NCBI GenBank assembly: GCA_043228905.1
Contig: JBHGNT010000005.1
Span: 5,270,001-5,334,000 of the forward strand
Reading direction: 5' to 3'
Length of the DNA: 64,000 nucleotides
DNA from: Azolla caroliniana
Lineage: Eukaryota > Polypodiophyta
Below are positions 1-10,429 of the stretch, piece by piece (the first letter of the stretch is position 1; the number at the start of each line of letters is the position of its first letter). Under the pieces are notes generated by a model. The model saw nothing but the letters and a program-made list of their open reading frames with translations. It ran no database searches and was not told where the DNA came from. The translations under genes and the position numbers were made by a program.

Positions 1-653
1 TAATGCCCACTATTTCAACAAGACAACCGAGTCCATGGTGTTAGATCATAATTGGTCGAACTTGAATATGAGCATAGGATAAAGGCTCAAGTTAGGGCGA
101 TAACCATATTACCTAGATGAGGAAACCCAATATGCGCATGAGCAATGGCAAAACAAAAATTACAAGGGAATATGTATGTATGTCTTCTTGTTGGAGTTAA
201 TCTATTGATGGTCACCCAACCATATCTTCTAGTTTGATAATTAGAATGCAAGGAGAAATATAGTTCAAGTGTTCCTAGGAATAACAAAAGTAGGGTAGTC
301 TCGTTGTAGTCTGACCTCCATCATATCCTACTGACTTCTGTGGGTTCTTTTTTAGTGTCGTTGCGTTACGACCCTCACTTAGTGGTGGTAACTGATGAAC
401 ATCAACCACCACATAAGGGAGGGCAATCAATAGGTAGGTCTATAGGTGGCAATGAAGCCAATGTTGGCGAACACCATTGATGAATACAACCGATTGCGTC
501 CATAGATACCACCATATGTTTAACCCCCCCCCCCCCCCCCCTCCCTCTTGGTGAACACTGAAAACACACAATTATATATGTTAATACATAATTGTATGTG
601 AAAAACACTACTACAATGCTATCACAATTTATTTGAGTGTAGTCACCAATGCA

Positions 654-708
<55 letters not shown>

Positions 709-727
709 ATGTCCACTACAAAGGAAT
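1..727. other. Gene-free left edge, unique within the window
   Basis: I see no gene here. The stretch holds an 18-base C homopolymer (524-541) and a compound CT/TA microsatellite near its right end. It is the only part left of the first gene without a counterpart in the second copy, because copy B begins at the equivalent of position 728. All open frames are short and lack coding character. Confidence 0.6.
656..709. repeat. Compound (CT)n(TA)n microsatellite
   Basis: An uninterrupted CT run (656-685) passes into a TA run (685-709). It lies about 20 bp upstream of the point where homology to copy B begins. In copy B this position is replaced by the N gap, so the low-complexity tract is a plausible cause of the contig break. 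Confidence 0.9.
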
Positions 728-810
728 GGGTGAGAGAGTGGACACAGTAGTGTGTATCGATATGTTTTTCTTATTGTTGATTGCATGCCTATTAAAGAAT
801 CTAAAGAACT

Positions 811-850
811 GTTTTGGCAAACTAAACACAATAGGAAAGTTTGCCAAAAC
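811..850. repeat. Short perfect hairpin
   Basis: Arms GTTTTGGCAAACT (811-823) and AGTTTGCCAAAAC (838-850) are exact reverse complements, separated by 14 nt. The hairpin is retained in copy B at 44796-44835. Function is unknown; it could be the remains of a small transposon terminus. Confidence 0.6.
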
Positions 851-980
851 TAATTTTTAGATGCTCTCATGGCCATGCAATCAAGGTTAAGAAAAACGTG
901 TACATATGCACAAATGTACGCATTGTCTCACCTATGCTTTTTTGCAGTGGTCATATAGTCATAAGGGGGTAACTAAAGAT

Positions 981-1169
981 TCACTTTTCCTTTTTAACTA
1001 TCACCATACCTTTGTATTTTCGAATACCTACATGACATGCAAACACCCATGATATCTAGTGATAGATGGAAAGTTACGAAAATACCCCTCATTTTCAAGG
1101 ACAAATAAAAACACTCCTATATGCTTTAGAAAATACAAATGTATGGTAATATTTAAGATGGAAAAGTGA
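981..1169. mobile_element. MITE-like element with 41-bp terminal inverted repeats
   Basis: Positions 981-1021 and 1129-1169 are reverse complements with about six mismatches in 41 bases. Both start from the same outer sequence, TCACTTTTCC. The whole unit is about 190 bp and AT-rich with no coding capacity, which is typical of miniature inverted-repeat elements. I could not see a clear target-site duplication, so the superfamily is undetermined. It is present in both copies. Confidence 0.45.
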
Positions 1170-2421
1170 TTGCACAGTTATGCAACTACTACGACAAAGA
1201 GTGATTGCAACATGAGTATGTGCTTGTTTTTCTTTTTGTGTGGCCATGATAGCATGTAGAGAATACTTTTGGCAAACTAAACACAACTGGAAAGGTATAA
1301 AAAACATAACAAACATAGTGACAAATTGATGGAAATATAGTTTGCGTGACCTTGATATGTACAACACGACCATTTGGCATTAGATTCAACAACATTGTTT
1401 GGAGTCTAGACCATGCTGTTGGCATTGGGTCATTAACTCCTTTATCCATATCGCTTATATAGGTTTTGCTTCCAACTTTATGTTTGTCAGGGAACTCATG
1501 ATTTTGGTGGGTATGTATCGGCTCTTTTTTTTTAAATGTTCTTAGTGACATGTTGTCAATATTCTTTGTTGGGTGTTACCTCATTTTGAGGGTTTCCCAA
1601 CATTTTATAAAAAAGTGGATGTGTGTAAATGCTCTTAAGAGGAGTAACACGGTCCTAAATAGCCAACCAACCATCCAATACATGGCCATCCCTAGGTATG
1701 GAGAGTTTCTACAAGGCACATGTAGGGTACACATGGGCCATGGCATACATTTTCTATCCCAAACATGTAATATGTAGGCATACTATGTATCGGATTTGAA
1801 GCTTTTCCCCTTCTGGTGCCCATACTTTCATAGATTGAATATATCAACCCCTTAGTTGATTTCTCAACTTCCCCAAAATATCCTAGTGTATTGCATAAGT
1901 TTAATAAAATTAGAACAATTGTTGCTGATGTTGGGAAAACAAATGGAGTTAAGTCTCACTTGCAATTGCATAACTCGAAAAACACCTTTAAATTCAGAAA
2001 CTGAAAGTAGCGATACCTTAACATTTTAGAATACTTCTAAGATTCCAACTCTTCACCAAAGATATGTGCTACTAAATGATTGTAATAAATTTTAGTGTGA
2101 AATTCAAACTAAAGTTACCTCCAAATTCGAGAATAAAAATGAAATGCGGCCGTAAATACGTGTAACAAATGTGTTGATTTGGAATTTGGCAGGTAGCAAT
2201 GGAGACGATACACCAAGGACTTTCTACTTAGTAAAAACCCTTGAAAGAGACATCATTGAGAAAGTTAAAATTTGGGCAACTTTCGGTGGACTGTGTTGGG
2301 TTGCTATTACATTGGGGGTTCACGAGGCTAGTCAATGAATAAATAGTTCATGTAGAGGAGTGGCGTGCCGACCTTTGGTAATCTTTAGAGATTAGAATGG
2401 GAAACAATGGTGGTGGGTGGC

Positions 2422-2462
2422 AAGTGTGTTGATAAATGACCAAGGGTAGTTTGCAAATAAAT

Positions 2463-2494
<32 letters not shown>

Positions 2495-2819
2495 CATACT
2501 GTACATACATACTTTTTTTCATGTATACATCCATTATGTATATACATTACATTACACGCATACATACCTTACATAAATTTTTACATGCATACATTCATTA
2601 TATACATTACATTACATACATTCACACACAGAAATATATACACACACATACATACCTTACATGCACACATATATACATACATACATACATCAAAGTGTGT
2701 TGGAAAATAACCAAGAGTAGCTTGTGTTGAATACATCACTTGCAAGTTTGCAACTACACTACATAGTACAAACTACATACTCTTGGTTATTTTACAACAC
2801 ACTTTGATGTATGTAGGTA
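2422..2819. repeat. Foldback region with three related arms and CA/TACA microsatellites
   Basis: Arm 2691-2719 pairs with 2778-2806 with one mismatch in 29 bases. Pairing extends about 10 bp further into flanking TACA repeats, with a loop of about 58 nt. A third, more diverged arm (2422-2453) is also complementary to the right arm. CA repeats (2465-2493) and TG repeats (about 2820-2838) flank it in inverted orientation, so the whole block could fold on itself. It could be a foldback transposon relic or a palindrome made by local inverted duplication. Confidence 0.5.
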
Positions 2820-3677
2820 TGTGTGTGTGTGTGTGTGTGAATGTATGTATGTACATATGTAGGTAGGTATTCATACATACATTACAAACTTACATATGTA
2901 CATACATATTTATTATCCTATATGATAATTTAATGTGAACATCCAAACAAAAAGGCAGCATTAAATGGCCTCTCTCTCTCTTATTCTCTCACCAAAAAAA
3001 GCACACCAATCTACCCCCAAAAAACACCAAATCAAAAAAAACAAAAACAAAGAGAAGTTATCATTAAAGCTTCACCAAACCACTTAAGTGCACACACACA
3101 CACACACCTCTCTATTTATATGGTATTGTTCATGAAAGCCTGGACAGCTCAAAAACTATATGTAGTACAGAGACACCAGGAAACAGAGTAGAAAAGCAAA
3201 AGCAAAAGCAAATCCCCCCCCCCCCCCCCCCTTCCCCACAACTGCAACAACAGAAAACAGAGGAAGCAAGCAAGAAGGAAGGAAGAAGACATGAAGATCA
3301 ACATCATCAATCAAAGCTACATACATACATAACTGTTCTGAGTCCTCATGAGCTAAGCTACTCATTCTCTACATGCATGCATACATACATATATACATAC
3401 ATACATACATGCATGCATACATAACACATGCATCATCACCAATCACAGTTAACTTTATGAATCAGACACACCAATTGCTTCATTCATTTCTCATTCATTG
3501 CATTTCATACTCAAAACAAAAGAGAGAGAGAGAGAGAGAGTTGAAGCCCCTCTATTAATTACTGCTCCTCCTCTTCTTCTTTCTCTGTCTATCTTCATCT
3601 TCTTCCTCTAACAAGATTTCTAGGAGAGGAAGGAAGGCAAATCTCTCCACTCTCTCTCTCTGCTATTCTAGTTAGCC

Positions 3678-6077
3678 ATGGAGAAGATGAGTTTGAAGCT
3701 CAATGCAGCCTTCAGCAAGTTCTCCACTTCTCTGCCTCTCTTCTTCTTCATAATCATGGGATACTGCACAATGTGTGTTCATCATGTGGAAGCGAAGGAT
3801 CCTATCGCCATGTTTGTGTTCGGGGATTCTTTGGTGGATACAGGCAACAATGACTACATCCCATCGACGGCCCGTGCAAACTTCCGGCCCAACGGTCTGG
3901 ATTACCCGAATGGCCAGCCCACTGGCCGATTCTGCAATGGAAAGATCATCTCCGATTTCATAAGTATTCCTCACTATACTCTGCTCTAATGTGCACTAAT
4001 ACTCTACTAATCTACATTTACACACCATAACTGCATTTCTCTCTAATACTATTTGCATAATCTCCCAAACATCTCAGGTTATGTGTTTTTGTTTTGAGCT
4101 CATGTAACTTGGTTTAGGGTTTAGGGTTTCCCTCTAATGTGCACTAATACTCTACTAATCTACATTTACAGACCATAACTGCATTTCTCTCTAATACTAT
4201 TTGCATAATCTCCCACACATATAAGGTTATGTGTTTTTGTTTTGAGCTCATGTAACTTGGTTTGTGTGTGTGTGTGTGGGTGGTTGCAGGTGATTACATG
4301 GGTCTGCCACCAGTGAAGCCATACCTTGACCCTTCCAACGATCAATCTAGCCTCCTCCTCGGTGCAAATTTTGCCTCTGCAGGTGCCGGTATCCTTAACA
4401 GCACCGGCAGACTCTTCGTAAGTTGCTCATGTTCATGTGCTTTTGCTACTTGCGGTGCCAATGGCTTGACCTAATCGGCTGTCATATGTGGTTTAATTGA
4501 TCTTGCAGGTGAAGGTCCTCACAGTAGAAGAGCAATTTGCAATGTTCGATGAATACAAGCAAAAGGTTGCGAGCTTCATAGGGCGTCCGGCTATGGAGAA
4601 GCTTTTGTCAGGGGCTCTGTTTTCGCTTACATTCGGCGGAAATGACTACATCAACAACTATCTCATGCCCTCTGCAAGGTCCAACAAGCAATTCACCTTG
4701 CCCCAATGGCAATCCATCCTCATTGCCCAATACAAAATCCAACTCATTGTAAGCTGGAATCCCACATTTTGTTTTTGTTTGATCAAAGAAACATCTTTCA
4801 TCTCAGTGATCTCACCACATTTTGAATCCTACATTTTGGTTTTCTTGGATCAAAGATACAACATCTTTCATCTCATCTCACCGTATTGGAATCTCAGATT
4901 TTGTTTTTGTTGGATCAAAGCCACATACATCTTTGATCTCAGTGATCTCACCCTATTGGAATCCCACATTTGTTTTTCTTCTTTTTGTCAAAGACACATA
5001 TATCTTTGATCTCATCTCACCATATGTCTGCTTTCTATGTTCACCATTAATAATTGTGGCATTCATGGTATGCAGGAATTGTATCGGATGGGTGCCCGAA
5101 AGTTCTCGATATCATCCTTGGGGCCATTGGGTTGCATCCCATCTCAGCTCAACATTCAGAAGAGCCCCGATGGAACTTGCATCCCATTCCTCCAGAAAGT
5201 CGCGCTGAGCTTCAATGCCGCGCTGAAGCCGATGACAGAGGAGTTGAATGCCATGTTCCCTGATGCAACATATGTCTATGTCAATAGCTTTGGCATTGTC
5301 ATGGACTACATCTCCAACCCTAGTGCCTATGGTAAAACATTTGCTCCACCCTACCAGTCGATGTCTTTTACGCAATCACCGTGTTTGAAATTAATTACCG
5401 CGGTACCCATTTTCACTTTCACCATGATGGATACATGTTGAGGGCCAAGGAGGTCACACAGCTTTTATGAGGTTCACTTCAATCAAGGTGTAGCATTGTT
5501 GTCCATGTGTGAAATGTAGACGTCGGGGAGGGGAAGAGGGGAAGAGTGTCCGCACACATGTAGCCATTTGGTTTTCTAGCTACCAATTCATCATTGGTAC
5601 ACATACCCTAGGGTTCACTCTCCTAAATTCTCGAAAAACATAGGATTGTAGGGTTTTAAGGGGGGCTGGGAGTATCTTCATGAATGAATGTCCTTATCAC
5701 TTCTCACACACTTTCACTTCCCCACAAGAATCTTCTCATTTATCCTCTTGGGTTCCATATTTTTTCTTTTTTGTCCCTACATTTTGTTTAGAGTAATGTT
5801 TGTTTCAAACTAATCCCTTCTTATGGGTGCTTTTTTTTTATCTGGTATTTGTATAGGGTTCGAGACAGCCCACATGGCTTGTTGTGGTCAAGGAAAGTAC
5901 AATGGTTTTCTCATTTGTAATAGGTTCTCAAATCTTTGTGCGAACCGACAAAACCATGTGTTCTGGGACCCATATCACCCTACAGAAAAAGTGAACCAAT
6001 TGATCACACATCGGATCTTGAATGGACCGAAGTCCGACCTTAGCCCCGTTAATATTCGACAACTCTTGGGGATATAA
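3678..6077 (+). CDS. GDSL esterase/lipase, copy A (five exons, 376 aa)
   Basis: Exons 3678-3963, 4290-4417, 4509-4748, 5076-5331 and 5857-6077 join in frame with GT-AG borders. The start follows a CT-rich leader. The protein is a secreted SGNH/GDSL-family hydrolase, which cleaves ester bonds of lipids or cell-wall acyl groups. A hydrophobic stretch at about residues 18-38 looks like a signal peptide. Block I is FGDSLVDTGNN with nucleophile Ser51, block III is GGND (181-184), and block V is DPYH with Asp341 and His344. Length and five-exon structure fit the plant family. Natural substrate cannot be read from sequence. No damage is seen, and the gene stands alone with no functionally related neighbour. 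It is nearly identical to copy B at 47688; I saw two coding differences, one of them Thr252 to Ser. Confidence 0.92.
3985..4264 (+). repeat. Tandem duplication in GDSL intron 1 with a telomere-like junction
   Basis: Two units of about 148 and 132 bp (3985-4132 and 4133-4264) are almost identical. The first ends in GGTTTAGGGTTTAGGGTTT (4111-4129), about two and a half units of the plant telomere repeat. The second lacks it and runs into a GT microsatellite before the acceptor. Both copies of the gene carry this duplication. Confidence 0.8.
4754..5028 (+). repeat. Degenerate tandem repeat in GDSL intron 3
   Basis: Four imperfect units of about 65-75 bp, each with a variant of TTGGAATCCCACATTTTG followed by GATCAAAG and CATCTTT-GATCTCA. 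They fill most of the intron between exons 3 and 4. They are open in two frames, which creates misleading reading frames across the intron. Confidence 0.7.
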
Positions 6078-9000
6078 CAAAGAAACAAAAAAATTCTGAT
6101 ACGAGCTATCTTTGTTTTTTGTTTTTTTTTCTTAATTTGTTGGCCCAAGACCAGTTTAAGAAGATGAGCTTATTTTTCCATGGGCTGTAGAGGTTAAAGG
6201 TTCAAATCATCAAGTCTTTGAACCCACCCTTATTTGGTTGTAATTTGCTTTGGCTCAAAAATGAGTTGTATTGCTTGATATGGCAATAATATGAGATGTA
6301 CTTCATATTTTTTATACTACTTTGGATTTTGGAAAATTTTAGCTGTTTGTTTTAATGGTACCTCATGTGTAACGAGTTAGAAATTATAAGATTAGGTTAT
6401 TGTAACCTTCAACCTCACCAAACAATTTATATATAGTAAATCCTAAAAGGCTTGTAAAAGTTTAGTGGTTCATCAATTATTTAGGCACGGAGCATTTTAT
6501 AATATACATTTCTGATGTTGGCATTGGCCCAAGAGACAATGAACCTCATTCTAGAAAACAACGTGAAATGTATCTATTCTAGAGGCCTTGGTAAGACATG
6601 ATAACAAGCTGAAATACCCGAAATGTTGGGGACTTTTTGTTCCTATCAGTGTACATCTAACTAAAACTGTCATGTTGTCTCTAGACTCTCACCATGTATA
6701 TTAAACCAAGTTGCAAATTCGTTGGGAACTTTGTCAGCTTTCCCGTGGGATTTTAGAAGCTTAGCATCCGGAAAGATTCCTTTTGATCGTCCATTAAACA
6801 TAGTGATTTCGTGACTCTCATTGTCATTTGCTAGACATCCTAAGCAATCCTAGTTTGTTGAGTGGTACCTATTTCCAATCATCGCCATAAGGTGTATGTG
6901 ATGATTTTGGGCATTTTGTATGATTGATTGCTGCTGGTTGCTCACAAAAAAAGGACCTATTTTAGACTTCCTTCCAATTGTGCCATATTTTGTAGCTTTG
7001 TTAATAGCCCAAAGTTGGGGTCGCAAAGGATCCCTCAAACTTTTCTCTATTTGGGCCTTTGGGGACATTTTTCCTTTTTCACCAAGATCCCTCAAACTTC
7101 TTCTTACATTCAACACGACAAAAAGGGGACGTGTTTCATCGTATGAATTTCATTTATCCATGCCAACAACTAGGTGTTCTAAGTTCTACGGAATGCACAC
7201 GTCCAATTGTAGAGATCCATTGCTTTTAGTTATTGCGTCATTCTGTCACTAACAAAATGTAACAGTGGAAAATGAATAACAGTAACTCTTGGGTGTCCAA
7301 TAACAGTAGTAAAATTTATAGTTTAAAGTGTATGACAAAAGACGACCTTTAACAATATTGATTTACAATTCGGTCAACCCCAAGGCAACATGCCGTGCAT
7401 TGTATTGCTTTGTCAACAATGGAGCAATAATGGCACAACCTCTTGTGTCTTCAATACTAGACATCAAAGCTATAGGTGAAGATGGAAGCATTAAAATCTA
7501 TGACAAAAGAAGAGAGTTGAAATGTGTACATGCACACGAGTCATAACATGAATACAAATTGTTGTGTTGCACAATACAAAATTACTCTAAAGAGAAGAAG
7601 TAAAAAATAGGTCTTGAGACAAGAAAATAAAGGTGCATGTTCTAAAGGACAAAATCATTCATACGCCATATTCATAGGATTAGGTGGTTTCTAATAATGT
7701 CATTTTTGCCATTATTAGAAACCACCGAATTGACATTAGAGAGTCATTTGGACTTAGAATTATATAGAGACCAAAACTCAACCAAAATATCAACCAAAAT
7801 ATGAATGATGCATCCTTGATACCAAGATTCACAAAGCACCATGTCCATACCTTTTGATGGTTTTAACAAAAAACTTACCATTAATCATAATATTCCCATC
7901 CCACCACGAAAATATTGCCATATTTGTAGTCCAAGCGAGAAGCAATAAAACAAGGAATCGAAGATTTCGTGTTCAAAAGTAGACAAACATAAGTATAAAA
8001 ACCTATGTCGGAAGATTACTATGAAATTTGTTTTGAGAGGCAAGAACAAAATTGGAGATATTTATGACTTTCTTTATACAAATTCTCAATGGGTTCAACA
8101 CCAAGAAAATCATGGAGAGCCTTTCCAATATTTTGTAAAGGCTCTTGATATCATGATTTACTCTATTTGTGTTTTACATGATAAAAAGTTTATTTATGTT
8201 TTGCATTAAAGGGTCTTCTTTATGTTTGCATTAAAATACCCTATATGTGGGTACAAATTTAAAGAGAATCTAAAATTTGAATCCCAACAAAGCAAATGGC
8301 AAATCAATTTCTCGATTTACTTCACCCTCTTTGAACTCTATATTGACAACCAAGAGCCACATGGCGGTAGTGAGGGAATCAATATATTAGGACACCAGTT
8401 CACATTCTTCTTGAGATGTTGATTACGTAATATTGGCCACTAAATCTAATGCAAGACTTCAAAACCAACTTAATGCAATAGATAATCTTTGTGAACAATA
8501 CAGCCTCAGAGTAAATCAAGGACCAACCAAGCACACTTCCATGAACCTTGTACTAAAATATGGTTATTTGGTTTCATGGTCATCCCTATCCTCGTGTACA
8601 TTGTAGCCATTGTAGCATCCAATTGGTCATGATGATGCAAAGGCTCGCCGCTCCACCTCATACAAGAGTGTTCAAGTTAAATAATGTAAAAGCTTTAATT
8701 CAAACTAGAAACCTAATCACCAAAACAAGGATCAAGATCGTGGCAAGCATCATGACACTCACAAGTAATAAAATGGCTCAAAAATAATGGCTACAACATC
8801 AATAATTTGGCAGTACATAGCTTACACCTCTCCGAAATGATGTACATACATGATATTGCCACAAGAGATATGGTAACTCTATACCCAAAAGATTTAGTCC
8901 ACAAAAATGGTCTATAAGAAGATAGTTTCATGGACTTCTTCCAAAATGTGCTCGCAAAGCAATCCTACAACCAACTAGAGATTGAAGCAAGATGTATACT

Positions 9001-10429
9001 TGCACACCTAGACCCAAAAGACTTCCTAGTTATGTGAAGGAGAAGTGATAGCAAGTTGCATATGCCCAACTTATGAGCAAGTGAAAGAGAAGCATGACAA
9101 CACCCTCTTTATGTGGAGTCCATAATACAATGAACGAAGAAATCTTATTCAAACTTCAAATGTATATGAAATCAACCCTTCTATCAAAACATGTTGCAAT
9201 GGAAACACCATAGATCTCACTTCTTCCCTAGGCTTGCACCATATACCAAGACTCGCCATAGATTGAGCAAAGGATTGTCAACAACAAAGACCCTAACTAT
9301 CATATGATACGAAGTGTGGGCCATAGTATAGCGAAACCAAGTCATGAAGATTATTGCTCACATTGTTGGATTTGCTTGAGGACATTTAGTGAACTTCATC
9401 ATAGCCTCACCCAACCACATCTATCAACCTTCAATACGATGTCCGCTCCCCAGTAATCCATGCATGGTCGTCATACACTTATGATTGTAATTCATCTTAA
9501 CACTCATTCCATCACATGCACTCAAGTCATCATCATTGTTTGTTAGGAAACTTAGAGCTTTATCTTTGTTTTATTTAGGTAACTTTATACACTTCATGAT
9601 TGTTAGCCATCAAGTGCATAACACTCGGTAACCACCACTTGCATTCAAGTCATCCTCATGGATCAAACTGAATAGGTGCAAACTGATTGTCTTAATCAAG
9701 TTCATTGCCACCAGATGCTCACATAGTGATTGATATGGTTAGAAAAAGATTCTATCGTTACAATATAATACATTATCAAGGATGCAGTCTCAAACAAGGA
9801 GAAAATTCTGGCTAAACACCAAACAATATGAGACAGAGAGAGTCTTTAACGGAACAACTTGCATTGATAGAATAAAATTCCCAAATGGGGTGAAATCCTT
9901 CCATGTCCGAAGGTAAATGGTATCTTGTTTGAGGGTAATATCATTCATATCATCAACCTCTAAATATTTACCTCTTTGATGAGTTATTTACACATTTCCT
10001 GTCTACACAATCCTAAATGCTACCAAACAAATTTGTTGCTGATCATGTACCTTCTCTAAATCTTGAGAGGTGCCAAATTATGTTTTACTTAGTATTTAGT
10101 CGTCAGAGAAGCAAATATTAAATATGTAAAGAGTAAAATATACGGATTCACCCATATACCAGGATGAAGCCTTACAAAACATTAAAGAATACATTATATA
10201 CATAGATAAATATATTTTTGCAAAGAAAGCATGTAGATTCATTGGCAAGATGCACATAACATAATAAAGAGTAATACAGTGCCGAATGGATAGAGTAAAC
10301 ATCACTCACATAACATTGTGTATGATACTACATATGTAAGAAAACACCGTCCATATTGTTGTCGATCCATAGTTAGTTGGGAAAAAAATGATGATTATCT
10401 TTCCGTTTCTTTCCAACTTAGAGAATTTG
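6078..10429. other. Intergenic spacer between GDSL and cyclophilin genes, copy A
   Basis: No gene recognised. The region begins with the GDSL 3' flank and is AT-rich. It contains a perfect hairpin at 7683-7726. Several open stretches of 60-110 codons (for example 6920-7252, 8021-8209 and 8560-8787) show no recognisable domain and are not counted as genes. The frame across about 8790-9030 has only one stop in roughly 80 codons and might be an old coding relic. Confidence 0.5.
7683..7726. repeat. Perfect 17-bp hairpin
   Basis: GGTGGTTTCTAATAATG (7683-7699) and its exact reverse complement (7710-7726) enclose a 10-nt loop. It is kept without change in copy B (51695-51738). It could be a very small MITE core or a structured RNA; the short length argues against a microRNA precursor. 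Confidence 0.75.

Larger units (their letters stand above)
728..3677. other. Spacer and 5' flank of the GDSL gene, copy A
   Basis: I see no gene before 3678. The stretch contains a 13-bp hairpin (811-850), a MITE-like inverted repeat (981-1169), a foldback region with CA and TACA microsatellites (2422-2819), an 18-base C run (3214-3231) and a GA run (about 3521-3540). A CT-rich tract (about 3565-3670) just before the ATG looks like a plant 5' leader. A TATTTATA-like box lies near 3113, but I cannot place the transcription start. Confidence 0.55.

Noticed and set aside
1189-1551. A 120-codon minus-strand frame, repeated in copy B at 45080-45547
   Set aside because: No recognisable domain. The frame is altered by an 11-bp indel between the copies and overlaps noncoding inverted-repeat sequence.
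4822-5208. A 128-codon frame spanning GDSL intron 3 and exon 4
   Set aside because: It comes from degenerate intronic repeats and reads exon 4 in the wrong frame.
6190-6235. A B-box-like GGTTCAAATC near the GDSL 3' flank that could suggest a tRNA or SINE
   Set aside because: No acceptable A box at the required distance and no cloverleaf.
6850-7252. Overlapping open frames on both strands of 88-110 codons, preserved in copy B
   Set aside because: No domain or promoter context, and both strands are open in the same place. Identity between copies is expected at about 99% similarity.
8021-9030. A series of short frames with few stops in the spacer
   Set aside because: Might be a very old coding relic, but no family motif could be recognised in any frame.
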